A DNA stretch of 64,000 bases from Posidonia oceanica (lineage: Eukaryota > Streptophyta > Magnoliopsida > Alismatales > Posidoniaceae), in the NCBI GenBank assembly GCA_037176725.1, contig JAZBRS010000023.1, positions 27,399,001-27,463,000 of the forward strand, in the 5' to 3' direction. The translations under genes and the position numbers were made by a program. The notes beneath the pieces were generated by a model. The model searched no databases. It saw only the letters and a program-made list of their open reading frames with translations, and was not told where the DNA came from. Shown here piece after piece: positions 44,428-56,960 of the stretch (positions within the stretch are counted from its first letter, which is position 1; each line of letters starts with the position of its first letter).

Positions 44428-45066
44428 TCACATGATCTCCCAACCCACGCTCATGGAGGGCCTTCTGGACTTTGGAGATGCTTTCCTTTTGTGAACCAGC
44501 TTGGGCTTGGCCCATTTGTCCCATAGCTCAACCATAGATACAATGTTCTTTCCTTTCTCAGCTCTGGTTGGCTTTTCTCGCACGCTGAACTGGTGCGGTA
44601 AGTATATCATATTTGCCTCAGCTTCCTTGCCTGGTCTGTCCCCCGTTATTTTGATAATCTTTCCGTTGTGAGGGAATTTCAGACATTGGTGCCAAGGGGA
44701 TGATACTCCTTTCAGATTGTCAAGCCATTGCCTCCCCAAGATGATTTGGTATGGAACATTCATGTCTATGACAATTAATTGGTTTAGAACCTAAGTTGGT
44801 CCTATCCCAATCTTGGTGGTCCATTTGCCGTGAGCTTTTCTCTTGCTGTCATCATATCCAGCAATTGTCATGTCTATGAGGGTCAGTGAGGCTTCATTCA
44901 CACCCAGAGCCCTTATTGTATTCAGAGAACAAATATTCATTGATGCTCTAGTATCTATAAGCACACCAGACACTAAATGATTATTTATGGAAATTGTTAC
45001 ATTTAGTGGTGCTTTCCTCCTTTCCAGTGGTGCCAGCTCGCTATCAGCAAATGTAATTCTCGTCAT
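44428..45066 (-). pseudogene. Element C aspartic protease
   Basis: Frame 45066-44791 has ISINNHLVSGVLIDTRASMNI, where the usual D-T-G-A-S active site has Arg in place of Gly. Frame 44763-44428, in the same phase after one TAG, has MNVPYQIILGRQWL, the C-terminal conserved part. The active-site change and the stop make it inactive. Confidence 0.85.
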
Positions 45067-45130
45067 CCTTGAATGCCATTATTTGATGATTAGGGAGGGG
45101 ATCATTGTAGATTTGCTAAGATACCCCTGT

Positions 45131-47012
45131 TTACTCCCTCTGTTTGGCTCTCTTTACCAGGACGTCCCATTCAAACACGTCCGCCTCTACCATGTCATAG
45201 ACTACATCTCTGAAGGTCCAGCAATCATCTATGTTGTGACCATGTCTTCTATGGAATGGACAATACTTGTTTTGGTCACAGTTTGGAGTTTCTGGCTTGG
45301 TTGGCAGGAGTTCAATTGCTTTTGCGCTTTCTAGCTCTATGAACATATCCATCAATGTGAATGGTAGGGGTGGGTAATGGTCCCTTTTTCCCCCTCTAGG
45401 TGGCAACAGCTGTGGAGGGGAAACATTATGATAATTGCCCCTATTCCCATTGTTGCTTTGGAGATTACCATTGTTGGTTTGATTGCTCTGATTGCCTCTA
45501 TTCCATTGGGGTTGGGGAATATTCCACATAGGGCAGATTCGCTGCTGCTGAGGGGGATTGCTCCATGCTTGCTACTGAGGAGGGCGGCTCCATGATTGTG
45601 GCTGCTGAGGAGGGTGGCTCTATGATTGTTGTTGCTGAGGAGAGCGGCTCCATAATTGCTGCTGAGGAGGATGGCTCCATGATTGCTGCTGAGGAGTTAC
45701 TATGGCTCTTTGCTCTGGTGGTTTAGGCACAGTATTAATCCCGTTTATAGCTCCAATTACGCCTTCCACTACTTGTGTCTTTCTGCTCCTCTTGGGTTCC
45801 TCCATGAATTCATGCAGATTCTCTTTGACGGAGGCAGCCACTTTGTACAGAGTTGTTACATTGGGACAGTAAGAATTTACTAGTCCCTTCTTCATTGGTC
45901 CGGTAGTATTTGTGATGAGGGTCTGGACCACTTGCCTTTCAGGAATGGTCAAGCCTGATCTGGCTGCCATTTCACGCATCTGTTGGCAAATGTTACCCAG
46001 CTGTCGCCTTGCTTCATGATCTCTTTGCTTAGATCATGGAAGGTCGGCTTTGGATCTATTTTATGCTGGTATTTAGTCAGGAAGCTTTCTCTGATCTTGT
46101 CAAAGCTGTTGAGATCTTCCTTGGAGAGGGTGAGGAACCAGTCCATGGGTTCACCCTGCAATGAGTAAAAGAAAAGGTGTATGAGGAACCCCAGATCATA
46201 GACATAAGGAATCGACTCCATCTGGAACCGCACAAGATGGCTGAGCGGGTTTGTGGTTCCATCAAACTTGAGAGTCTTTGGGTACTTGAAGCCCGGAGGA
46301 AGTCTGAAAGGGGGAAATCGGCTCATGTCAAAGTTCATCGGAGCTTGAGTGTGTACCCCTAATGCACTGAGTATTTTTCTCATCTCATCTAAATTTGTCA
46401 TCCCAGCTGATGGGGTTGGGATGTGTGAGTTGAACGCTTGATGATTAAGCTGTTGATGAGGACAGCCGTTGCAGAAATATTGAGGTGCGACCGGCTCGTG
46501 TGGTGGGAGAGGTGCCTGGTGGGGGTGATATTCTGGCAAGGGCTGGTTGCCAACTGTCGGTGCTTGGAGAAGTTGTTCTTGGTGTCCGTAGGGCGGACCG
46601 ACTCTTTCTCTGTACTCTCCATGTAGCATGTGATGGTGTTCTTGGATCAAGGGGTTTGCTCTTGTCTTGTAAACTCCGTTGAGCATTGTACCTTGCCCTT
46701 GGTGATTTGTGTCCGATGGTGGGTTGCTATACTATCCTTGGTATATTTCCTTAGGTGTATGGTCCGCAGCAGACCTTCGTTGTCTTTCACTAAGGGGGTG
46801 GCTCTTAGAGATTGTTGTTTTGACACGGCCCCGTTGGAGTTGGTGCCACATCATTTAAGAACTGGTACATGATTTTGTACTAGATCGATTCTGGATCCAA
46901 GGCTTCTCCGGTGGTTGGATGGTAGATAGTGAGGGTAGGCTCTTCTCCTGATTCACTGTTCAAGTCGGACCTTTCTCTTTCTGAGTGTTTAGCTTCAGAG
47001 ATTTGATTTATC
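45131..47012 (-). pseudogene. Element C gag
   Basis: The likely start is the ATG at 47012 (MINQISEAKHSERERSD), soon broken by TAG and TAA. Frame 46686-45949 has a Pro/His/Gln-rich part and the gag core (LKFDGTTNPLSHLVRF, GEPMDWFLTLSKEDLNSFD). Frame 45979-45620 continues it (QVVQTLITNTTGPMKKGLV). 45680-45498 is a Gln/Pro/Ser repeat (PPQQQ). Frame 45529-45131 has an Asn-rich run and the zinc knuckle YCPFHRRHGHNIDDC. At least two frameshifts. Confidence 0.85.
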
Positions 47013-47216
47013 ATTGTAACAGCTTTAGGAGATGATATCTGACTCAGGGGTGTAAGACATTGTGATATAGGTGTCTAACGTTGAACGCAGGATTTCTACC
47101 GTCCAACACCCTTAGCAGTACTTTCATCTTCCTCTGTTTCTTTTCCCTTTTTCTTTTCTTCTCTTTTTTCTTTTTTTCTCTTTTTTTCTTTTTTTATTTT
47201 TCGTTTTTTTCTTTTT

Positions 47217-47248
<32 letters not shown>

Positions 47249-48567
47249 TATTTTTATTTTTTTCTTTTTTTTTATATATGAAGAGAGGATTACAAGTAAT
47301 TACACTTGGAAATAAATTATAGAGACTTTGCAACCTAATACAAGTTCCTAAGAAAAAAGAAATAGAATTTAAAACTGCAAATGTTCTGTTTAAAGTCTCT
47401 ATTCAATCATTTACCCTGCAATAATTCCACAAATAAAAGCCAAAAATTAACAGGCAACCAAACAATGCGTTAAACGTGGGATCTTCTGCATCTAACGTTA
47501 AATGCAGAGATTGAAGCGTTTAACACCCTGTTTTAGAGAACTGCACAGAAACATTTTTAAACAGCAATTAATATTTTGATTTTTGGATTTTCACTTTGTT
47601 ATTGGTGTTTTAAACCTGCGTAGCTCTCAGGGTGCCTTAAAGCTTGGGTATGGCTTTTTTTTTAGGGATGACTATGGATCCTCACAAAATGGGTAAAAGA
47701 TTATTATTATTATTTTTTTTGGTACTACCCCTATCTCAACTTCTGAGAATCTTTGGGGAGCCTGAACACACTTAGGTCCTTACCCCGTAGAGGTAGAGCC
47801 CAGCGTACTCAGGATTGATCGGGTCTCTCGCGTATCAAGCACAAACAATCACAACAAACCACCGAAGGGGGAGGGAGAATGCAAATCAACACTTGAGATT
47901 CTAATTTACTTTCACAAGAGCCAAGGGAGGAAAAAGGGGCCCTTGTGAAAGAGAATTGACAACACAAACACCTCTTTTAGGCCCTTTGTAACAGAGGTGC
48001 TTGGGACCTAAATGGTTATTTGTGTAACTCGAGAGAAGATACAAACAAATCAGTTCCCGATTAGGGCCATACAAGACACAAAGAAAAACTCAATTTTTTT
48101 TTTTTGAAAAGCACCTGGAAATCAAAGCTCCGGTCCCTACGGCATAGTCGATCACCTCACACCTCAATTAACAAGCCAGTTAGAAGCAAAGAAAACAAGA
48201 AGTTTACAAAACAGAAAGAGTTCCTGTTCAGTGTTGTTAGACGCAGATACTGGGACGTTTAATGTTAAATGCACAGAATCACGCGTATAATGCACTGACA
48301 GTGAATTTTTCAGAAAAACAGTGATTTTTTATGAACCACCTCCACTCCCGAGAATCACAGAGAAAAGGGAGATGGTTTCAGGTGTTTTGAACGTAAAAAA
48401 AAACAAGACAAACGGTCGTGGTGCCTCAAAACGCTATGAGGAATTTCGCTGCTACCTTGAAAACTTACAAAAAAATAACAACTAAAATAAAAATAAAAAA
48501 AGCAAGGAAGAAGAAGAAGAAGAAGAAGATATCAGAATCTCACCTTTGCATGAGGGCACTTTTAGCT
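47013..48567 (-). other. 5' leader of element C
   Basis: Noncoding. It holds three of the 28-bp hairpin dimers (47052, 47469, 48236), a T/C tract at 47150-47275 (A/G-rich in sense), an ATT run near 47700, and a GAA microsatellite at 48507-48528. The leader block shared by A, B and D is not found here. Boundaries depend on the tentative primer site. Confidence 0.55.
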
Positions 48568-50129
48568 GTCCCACCGTGATCACCAGACTGTGGATACGGG
48601 GTTTTGAGGGAGAAGAAAGCTTTTGTTTCGTTCTCTTTTGCTTTCTCGGGGTCCCCTTTCGTCACTCCACGTGTGAGGAAGTTGGTGTGATCGCCACTCC
48701 CAATTCGCTTTCGCCGGCCCTCGAAAAGCCTTGGAAGATGTGATGTTTGCGGGTTCAGCTACCTTGGGACAACGTCAGTGTTGCCCAAGGGTGCCCATGC
48801 TTTGATGAGTTTCTTCTTCTTCTTCTTCCTTGCAACAAAATGATATGGAAAATACAAATTAATTCAGTGTAGTAAGTAATCCTAGATATATAGAAAATGA
48901 CATAAACAAAAATAGGGAAAAATACTTACCCGAGGGGTTTTATCCCCCCAATTGTAACTACCTATGGATGCCTAGCTATAACAATATGATAAAGGAAATG
49001 CAATATGCAATTGTGTAAAGCAAAATATAATGCTAAAGTAAAACCCTCTTTGGGTGTAATGGAATGCTTGGAACGTGAAGGATTGACATGACGTAGTCGA
49101 CGACAAAAATCTCAAGCTTTTAGGCTCTTCCTTTCTCTTTCTTTCTCTCTCTATTTTTTCTCTCAAATCTGTATTTTCTCAAATCGAATTCCTCTCCCAA
49201 TTCCCTTTGTAAAAATCCCCTTTTCTCAAAAATTCCTTTTTTCTCAAAAATCCCTCCCTTCTACTCCAATTTTTTGTGTCCACCTCAAGGTTGAGGGTAC
49301 CCTTGCTTTTATAGAAGCAGGGGAAGAACAATAATGTGCCAAAGGGAGCCAACTCAACAAAGTTTCCAAAACAGAAACGTTGGACGCGTTTATCTCTGCT
49401 TTCAACGTTAGACGTAGAGAAACCAGTGTCTAACAGCCTCCCGAGCTACAGCTGTTGTGGATAAAGAAAATTCTCCCCTAAATGCTGATTAACTGTGATT
49501 AAGTCACTCTTAATTGGCATTAAAAGGCTTTGACCGGTCAAGGGATCCAAACATGGTAAAAGAATCAAGATAAAATTTGGGCCAAATAAGGAAAGTTGAT
49601 CCAGCAAAATTGTCACCGTAAGACACATGGAACCATGCGTTCTACGTTGGACAGCTGGATACCAACGTATAACGACCCTCCGAGATACAACTGTAGATTT
49701 GAAGGAATAATCAGCAATTCATGGTGGATTAATGTTAATTAAATAAAGATTTGTCAATCACTTGGTCAACGAACCTCCAAAAGGAGCAAAAAATAGGCTC
49801 TCGGATTTGGCTAAATAAGGAAAGTTGTGGTCAACATTGGGTTTCAATGTTAAACGCTGGTAAACCAGCGTCCAATGTTAAATGCAGGGATACCCACGTT
49901 TAACACACCCAAGCAGTCCACCTTCCAAATTTGGCCAAGAAATTAAGGGGGCTCAAATTGTTATCATTAAAGTATAAATAAAGGATCCCTTAAAGGCACG
50001 AAGACAATGTTGTGATCTGGGGATTAAAATAGATTTATGAAATGAGCTGATCTGGCTACAGTTTGGTAGAGTTGTTATACGGGTAATATCCTGCGTCCAA
50101 CATAGGACGCAGGGAAACACTCTTCTAAC
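47052..50129. repeat. Dispersed dimers of a 28-bp inverted-repeat unit in leader and LTR of C
   Basis: Exact 56-bp dimers at 47052-47107, 47469-47524, 48236-48291, 49379-49434, 49618-49673, 49849-49904 and 50074-50129. Consensus unit about GTTRRACGC, ten variable bases, GCGTYTAAC: the same arms as in B, more diverged, with the spacer one base shorter. Three lie outside the inferred LTR. A partial third unit precedes the one at 49849. Confidence 0.85.
48568..48585 (-). other. Candidate primer binding site of element C
   Basis: Sense TGGTGATCACGGTGGGAC, three bases inside a possible LTR end (tgtggatacgggg on the plus strand). It starts with TGG as primer sites do, but I cannot match it to a tRNA from memory. 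Tentative. Confidence 0.3.
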
Positions 50130-50260
50130 ACCTACGATAAGCATTTGGCTCGAATGAGAGAGCTTAGATCGAGAAAATGGACTCTAGAGGTGAACTGAGC
50201 ATGATATGGTGCAAAGGGGTTTCACTACAATGAGGGGAGTGCCAAAATGGGGTGTCTACA
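48589..50260 (-). repeat. 5' LTR of element C (left boundary tentative)
   Basis: The right end is clear: sense start TGTAGACACCCCATTTTG, as in the other LTRs. The left end at 48589 is inferred from the candidate primer site; if right, the LTR is 1672 bp. It holds four hairpin dimers (49379, 49618, 49849, 50074) and a TTC microsatellite (48811-48829). No gene. Confidence 0.55.
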
Positions 50261-50286
50261 GCTAACAAGCCAACAGGTGGTTGAGC

Positions 50287-52860
50287 TCATGGTTGCATGG
50301 TGGGCCGTGCGGTAGAGCGCTCCGACCTAGCATCCAGTCGGATCATATAGATCCCCGACTCGGAGCCGGCAACTGCCTCAAGATAGAGAGAGGAGGGAAA
50401 AGGCTCAAAGATGTCTTGGATGAGATCAAAGAGGTCCACCATGGACGTAGCGGACCCGAAGGGGAAGATGGAGTGCACTCCTGAGGTCCCCGCACCTCCC
50501 GAGCTGGAATGCTCGGGCAATGGCTGGTGGAGGATGCTAGAATGGGAGGGTGCTAATCCTGATGCAGGTGTGGATGCTGGTGGAGGTGTGGAAGTGGATG
50601 CTGCCTCCTGTGTGTTGATGATGATGACCTTTCGGTCGATCAAGTCCTGAATAGTGCCCTGCAACGTGAAGTAGCTATCCGTCGAGTGCCCCACGACTCG
50701 GTGGAAGTTGCAGAAAAGATTCGCATTATACCACCCTAAAACGTGAAGCAACTATCCGTCGAGTGCCCCATGACTCGATGGAAGTTGCAGAAAAGATTCG
50801 CATTATACCACCCCGGAAGTGGGTTCGGTGGTGGGTGAATCTCGGGGAGCCTAAGGAGCGACACAACCTTGGGGAAGACAACACTCAGTGGTTCCACCAG
50901 TGGGGTGAAGTTGCGCTGATTTGTGTAAGGCCGTCTCGGCCCTTAGCGTTGTCCTTGCCGAACCGGTGCGGCAGGATAGACCGATCGGGCGGTGGTTGTG
51001 ATTTGTGGAGTGGGAGGTGCCCTAGGTGCAGGTGTATAAAATACCTGATTCGGACCAGGCTGAGCCACCACATGGACGAGCACGGCAGGAGAGTTGACGT
51101 ATGCAACGGCGGTCCTTGGAGGGTCCCTTCTCCTAGGGTGGCTGTTGTTGTTGCTGTTGCTGTTGCTGCTGCTGCCACTGTGGTTGTTGTTGGAGGCGGT
51201 GGCTTGCTTGGCGAATGCGGAGAGTGCAGGGAAGTTTCCACTTCATAGCGAGCTCTCCATACAAGCGCCAGCCCGAATCAAGGATGCAAAAGTGGTGACT
51301 GGCTGTATGCTAAGCAGAGCCCTAGTAGATGGCTGCGCGCCTTGGATTATAATCTCGATAGACTCCTCGTCAGATAGCCTATCGCGAACCTGTGAGGCGA
51401 GGGTGGGCCAACGGCCGACATACTCCCCTAACGGCTTGTTGGGCTTCTGCTTGGTGGCGACTAGGTCCTCACGCTTTAGGACTAGGTCCAGATTGAAGGA
51501 GTACTGTTCCAAGAACGCCTGACTGAGATCGCTCCAAGTCTTGATGGTGGCCATGTCAAGGGAAGTGAACCACTTGAGGGCCAGGCCAATCAAACTCTTT
51601 TGGAACAAGCGGATCAATAACCTCTTGTCAGCCTGAAGTTGAGTGAGATCCCTATAATACGCCCTCAGATGGGAAATAGGGCAGCCCTTACCATTGTATT
51701 TTTCAAAGTCCGAGATACGGAAGTTCAGTGGGAGCACCGCCTCTGGGAAATAATAGAGGTCCTGGAACTGGTAGGACTGGCGATCACCGCCCTACACTTG
51801 GTGTAGTGCTCTCTCCAGATCGCCCATCCTGGAAAGGAGGGCATCTGGGGTCATTGCTGATGGAGATGGTGCAGCTTAGGTGGGGGTCACATACGCTGAA
51901 TGGGTCGCACTTAAGTGCTCCTCCGAATCCACCATCGCGTCGCTTGGTAATGCGACGTGATGGCCAGTGTATCCATGCGTGGGTGCAGTGTGTGGTGGTA
52001 TGCATGTTGGGGAAGGAACATGCCGATGCATAGGGTAGGGGTAGGCGGAATGCTGTGCGGTGATCGGTGCAGAATGCTGGAGCAACAGCTGCTGCGCTGG
52101 CACGGTGCCGGGCAGCGGGCTCAAGTGGTACTGCGCTCCAACCAGCCCGAAGGGCTGGCCACCAGGTGGCGGAGTCATATGCTGTGTTGTGAGTGGTGTG
52201 AATGCAGAAGGCAGAGGCTGTGCCCCCATCGCCGGAGCAGTGAGTAGCTGGGGTGACGGTCTAGGCAGAGGTGCAGTGGGAAAAGCCTGAAATGTAGGAG
52301 CAGGCTGCAGGGGAACCTCAGGAGCAGCAGGAACCATAGAGGGGCGAACAGATAGAGCCATACCCTGTAGAGTCTGGACAAGCTCCATCAGATGTTGATA
52401 CTACACGTTAGGAGTCCCGTCAGTGGGAATACTGAGGTGTAGGATCGGCGAGGGACCAGATGCTAGAGGCAAAGATATAGACTGTCCAGAAGGTAGGGAT
52501 CCTACAACAGAAGTCGTCGCAGCGGAAAGGGTGTCATAAGTGACATAGGCCTGGGGAGAGGAGGCTGTCAACAGAGTCTTCGGAACATGAGTGGTAGTCA
52601 CCAAGATGGACTCGGTGATAGGATCTAGAGTGGGGAAAGTCTGCCAATGCCTCACAGAATACAGGGGCGCCCCGTGCACCAGAGGGTGAGACACTGGTGT
52701 TGAAAGAGGCACAGAGGGGGTCAAAGTGAGAGTCAGAGGGAGCAAAGTGGACATCCCCTCCGGGGCAACAGAAAGTTGGGGCTCACTAGCGCGCTAGGCC
52801 ATGGCTGACCGTGAGCGAGTGAGAATGGGACTGTGACGGTAAATGAGAAGACAGGTCCTA
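50287..52860 (-). pseudogene. Element D gag, 3'-truncated
   Basis: Pieces: 52754-52401 and upstream to about 52830 (N-terminus, with TAG in place of Gln soon after the start region and another TAG at 52401-52403), 52388-51876 (Pro-rich), 51737-51243 (gag core: FEKYNGKGCPISHLRAYY and WFTSLDMATIKTW), and 50751-50287 (zinc knuckle region CNFHRVVGHSTDSYF, where the last Cys is Tyr). A 77-bp duplication sits just before the knuckle. Confidence 0.88.
50663..50816. repeat. 77-bp tandem duplication in gag of D
   Basis: aacgtgaag...accaccc starts at 50663 and again at 50740, with a few substitutions between copies. 77 is not a multiple of three, so it shifts the gag frame. Confidence 0.9.
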
Positions 52861-53054
52861 GGACGAGCTATCGTCGCAAAGGTAGACAGCTCGAGAGAGG
52901 ATGGTCGAGAAAAGGTGTCGCAACAGGGGCGTCAGTGAAAGTGTTGACACCCCAATTTTGACCCCTGCTTAGTGGCTCTCTCTCTCTCTGGAATGACTTA
53001 GAAAACTCCCACACCCAAAAACTAGAAAATTAAAAACTTAAACTTAGAAAACCT

Positions 53055-53555
53055 AAGTTCTAAACCCTAGGTTACACTCAAAAAAAACCCTAGGAATCTC
53101 CCACTAAAACCCTAGGTCACACCCACAAACCCTAGTTTAAAACCCTAGGTCACACTCACAAACCCTAGGTCAAACCCTAAATCAAACCCTAGTTTAAAAC
53201 CCTAGGTCACACCCACCTAAACCCTAGTTCTAAACCCTAAGTCCCACACTCAAAACTCACACAAATTCCTAGATCAAATCACGCCACGAAAACCCTAGGA
53301 AAACAATCATAAAAAGCCTAGGACTTCCACATCATAAAACCCTAAAAAAACTTACACATTTAAAACCTAGAAAATCCCATGTTCAAACCCTAGGAATCTT
53401 TGCACAAAACTAGGTCAACCCTCCCAGTTAACCCTAGAAAACTCTAGGATCCACCTCCCTCTTAAAACCCTAGAAAACCCTAGGTAATCCACACCAAAAC
53501 CCTAGGTCAAACCCTAGAAAACCCTAGGTCAACCCCCACCTAAACCCTAGAAAAG
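53055..53555 (+). repeat. Cluster of about 20 telobox-like AAACCCTA motifs
   Basis: Irregularly spaced AAACCCTAG/AAACCCTAA motifs in the first 620 bases of LTR E, mixed with tcacacccaca. Spacing is not seven bases, so this is not telomeric array DNA. In plants AAACCCTA is the telobox, a binding site for telomere-repeat-binding (TRB) proteins and a promoter element of many translation genes. Confidence 0.85.
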
Positions 53556-53599
53556 CAGTAGGTCACAAAACCAAAGTCAAACCCAAACTCACAAAACCA

Positions 53600-55440
53600 A
53601 AGTCAAACCCAAACCCTCTTTCTTCTTCTCCTTTTTCTTCCTTTCCTTCTTCCTTTTTTCCCTTCTCCTTTCCCTTTTCCTCCTTTTTTTCAGCCCAAGC
53701 CCATCTCTTCTTCACCCTTTTTTTTATTTCCTTTCCTCCTTCAGCCGGCCCAGCCCACCTCCTTCCTTCTTCTCCTTTCATTCCTTTTTTCCTTTTCTTC
53801 AACACAAGCCCAGCCCACAACCTACCTTTTCCCTCCTCCTTTCTCTCTTATTTTTTTTTCTTTTCTTTTCCCTTCAGCAAGCCCAGCCCACTGCCACTCC
53901 TCCTCCCTTTTTCCTTTCTCTCTTTTTCCTCTCTTCCTCAGGCCCAGCTCCTTCTTCTTTCTCTTCTTTCTTTCCCACAGGCCCGCGATCTTCCTCCTCT
54001 TCTTCTCCTTTTCCCTCTTCTTTCAAACCAGCAACCACCACACTCAACCTCTCTGCTCTCACAAGCCACTCACAGCCCTCCTCTCGGCTGACACTCCACC
54101 TCTGCATCACGTCTCCGCCCAAAGCTTGCTGCACGCCACTGTTCGGCAGTGCTCGTCTCACAAAGCCGACCTCCATCTCACTGCCACCACCTGCAACCGC
54201 AGCCCGAACTCATGCCTCCTGCCACTCCAATCAAGTGCCAAGCCCTGAACAAAACTCTCCTCCATCATCCCTTCAACGGTGGAAGAAATCAGTGGAAGTA
54301 ATTGAGAGAAGGAGAGAAACTAGAGCCCGGAGAGAACCCATTTCTTCTTCCTCAGCAACAGCAGCTCCCATCCTTCTTCCCCAAGCACACAACCACCGTA
54401 GACCCACACAAACATCACCACTCTCTTCCCCAGACCACCACAAACCCAGAGAGTAGTCCCAAGTGACCCAGAGAGCCACGTATCAGAGGAGAGCCTAGAA
54501 TCAAAGAAGGTCACCCAAAATCTAGAATCCCTTCCAGAGCTTGCGAACTCGCTTCTGAGCAGCTCCGGAGCTTCCTCGCGACGCTGGGAATCGCATCTGA
54601 TCGCCTCACGCCGTCTTCATCCTCCGCAACGTCGCCGCAAGCTCCCGCCATCCGTCGAACCCAACTCGACGTCAACAGCACACTCCAGCACGCATCACAG
54701 GTAACCAACTCCACATTTCAACTCCATGCATGCCTATCTCGCTTTCTAGATAATTAGAAATAGGTTTAGAGCCTTAGGTTAGCATATCGCCTCCGCCGCT
54801 ACAGTCGTCTTCCCCGACGAGCTGTAACAGCTGCCGCTGCACGTCGGGCGCTCTGCACCTCCGCCGCTGCTCCAGAACCTCCCCCGAGCTCTGCTGAAGC
54901 ATCAGGGATCTTCTCTAGCCCCTCGCGAGCTCCATCAAGCCTTCCTCTGCCCGCTCAGCCTCTACAAGCGCCGGACTCCTCCGTCGATGTCGATAGTGCA
55001 TTCCAGGCCAGCTCCGGCCTCCAAACTTTCCCCCGAGCCTCACTGGACCTCTAGGAGCGTGATCCAGCTCTCTCCGGGCTTCGTCGTCACCTCCAGCTCC
55101 CGCTCGGTCCGCTGCTTCCTCTGCAACAAAGGCCAACATCGATAGAGCACTTCAGCCTCCACCGCACCTCCGGATCTGCTCCCCGAGCACCAGGAACGCA
55201 GCTCAGCTCCGCCCGAGCTCTGTCGTGGCCTCCTACACCTGATCCAGCTCCAACCTCCTTTGTAGAAACTCATCGAGGCCGTCAGACCGACTCCAGCACC
55301 ACCTCGAGCCGTCGAGCCCACCGGAGCCACAGGATGGACTGTCTCCTGCTCCCAAACGCTGCTGCTTGGCGTCCCGCTCGCCGGACCGCCGACAGCACCC
55401 CTTTCTTCCCCGGCAAAGGTGCTGCAATGTCGGGCGACAC
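53600..55440 (+). other. Pyrimidine-rich and GC-rich part of LTR E; no gene
   Basis: 53600-54060 is C/T-rich with repeated agcccagccca. 54060-54710 is Pro/Ser-codon-like GC-rich. At 54704-54710 there is a donor-like CACAGGTAAC. 54780-55440 is GC-rich with cctccgccgct. Frames in it are repetitive and match no family. Confidence 0.55.
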
Positions 55441-56960
55441 TATAGCACTGTAACTAGATAAGGTTTTAATTTAAATCCTGGTTGATGCATTGAATTTAAT
55501 TACCATAGTTTTTTTTGTATTACTTTTAGGTCCTGCTGTGATTTGAGAATGATTTAATTTCTGATTTAAATCATATTGCATTACAGTTGGATCCATCCTT
55601 TTAATTTAATTGCATGCAGGTCCTCCATGCATTCATTTAAATCGTTTAAATGTTAGTTTTAAAGCATGCATTGCATTTCAGTCCCTGAGTTTGTTTTATT
55701 TGCCATGTAGTCCGGATCTGGTTTACAAATCATTTAATTCTGCATTTAAAACATTATTGCATTGCATTTAAATACCATGATTTAATGTATTTGCATATCA
55801 GTCCATCAGTTACAACATTTCATTTAATCTGCATTGAAAATCTTATTGCATTGCATTAAAATCCTATGGTTTGTTTTTATTGCATGTAAGTCCTCTATTC
55901 ATTCATCACAGTATTTAAATGTCATTTTTTACCTTGTTGCATTGCATTTAAATCCTGTGTTTTTCTATTATTGCATCTGAGTCCTCAGATCATTCAATAT
56001 TCATTTAAATCATGTTTTAAACTATATAGCATTGTTGTTTAGTCCAAAAGCATGTTTTAATTGCAAATCAGTCCTTAGAGCATTCATCCATCCATTTAAG
56101 TCATGTTTTTAAACTATATTACATTGCAAAAAAACCCAAAAACATGTTTTAATTGCATTTAGGTCCAGTCACATGTCATCTGTGATTTAAATGTGGTTTT
56201 TTAACCTTATTGCATTGTAATAAAGCCCATAGGGTTTTAATATTTACATTTAGGTCCAGTCTGGTTTCAGATGCGATTTAAATGTAGATGTTAAACCTTA
56301 TTACATTGCAATAAAGTCCAACAAGTTTCAATTATTGCATTTAGGTCTAATTTTCTTACAACTGCCATTTAAAATGCAATTTTAAACCTTATTATATTGT
56401 AATAAAGTCCTGTGGTTTTACATTATTACATTTAGGTCCAGTTTGCTTTCAACTGTGATTTAAATGTAATTTTAGACTTTAGTACATTGCAATAAAGTCC
56501 TGCAACTTGTGTTTATTGCATTTAAGTCCTTTGCACATGCATGCATCATTTATGTAAGTTGCATTTTAAACCACATTGCATTGCTTTAAAGCCCAGCAAT
56601 TTTCAGAAATTGCATTTCAGTCCACATTTTCCAACTCTTGCATGTTTGCATGTTTTCCTTGCATTGCACTTAGGTCTTGCATGTTTTTAAAACTGCATTT
56701 AGGTCCTTCCTTGCATTATTGCATGCACATCTTGCAAGTAATGTTGCACCTTCATCATTGCATGCATTTTGCCCTATTGCATTGCATTTTGCCCTGTTTT
56801 GCACACACATAGGAACATTTTGCATGTAGGCCCCTATAATTTTCTCCAATTGCATTAAGGTCCTTGCATTGCATTTTTGCATGCATTGCACTCCCATATC
56901 ATTGCATGCTGCAACATTGCACCTGTTTGAGCATCCTTAGCATCATTGCATGTGGGACAA
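55440..56960 (+). repeat. Degenerate AT-rich repeat block of LTR E
   Basis: Units of roughly 90-115 bp: attgcatttaggtcc, then gatttaaatg, then ttttaaaccttattgc and attgcaataaagtcc. About 12 decayed copies. It is the counterpart of the block at 1660-2500 in A, seen on the other strand. Confidence 0.78.

Larger units (their letters stand above)
39778..50260 (-). mobile_element. Element C: second Tat-lineage family, 5' LTR to end of pol; 3' part cut off by B
   Basis: Minus-strand element whose proteins are clearly related to, but distinct from, those of A, B and D. Gag, protease, G-patch, linker, RT, archaeal-type RNase H and integrase are present in order. The sense LTR start is TGTAGACACCCCATTTTG at 50260. 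The left end meets B's LTR at 39777, about 135 bp after the natural pol stop, so B jumped into C there. C itself interrupts D's gag; the right flank reads gctaa (50261-50265). Confidence 0.88.

Noticed and set aside
47081..47333. Phe-rich or Lys-rich small proteins at the T/C tract
   Set aside because: Pure simple sequence.
53055..53555. Telomere or interstitial telomeric array
   Set aside because: AAACCCTA motifs are irregularly spaced with unrelated sequence between them and lie within a defined LTR.
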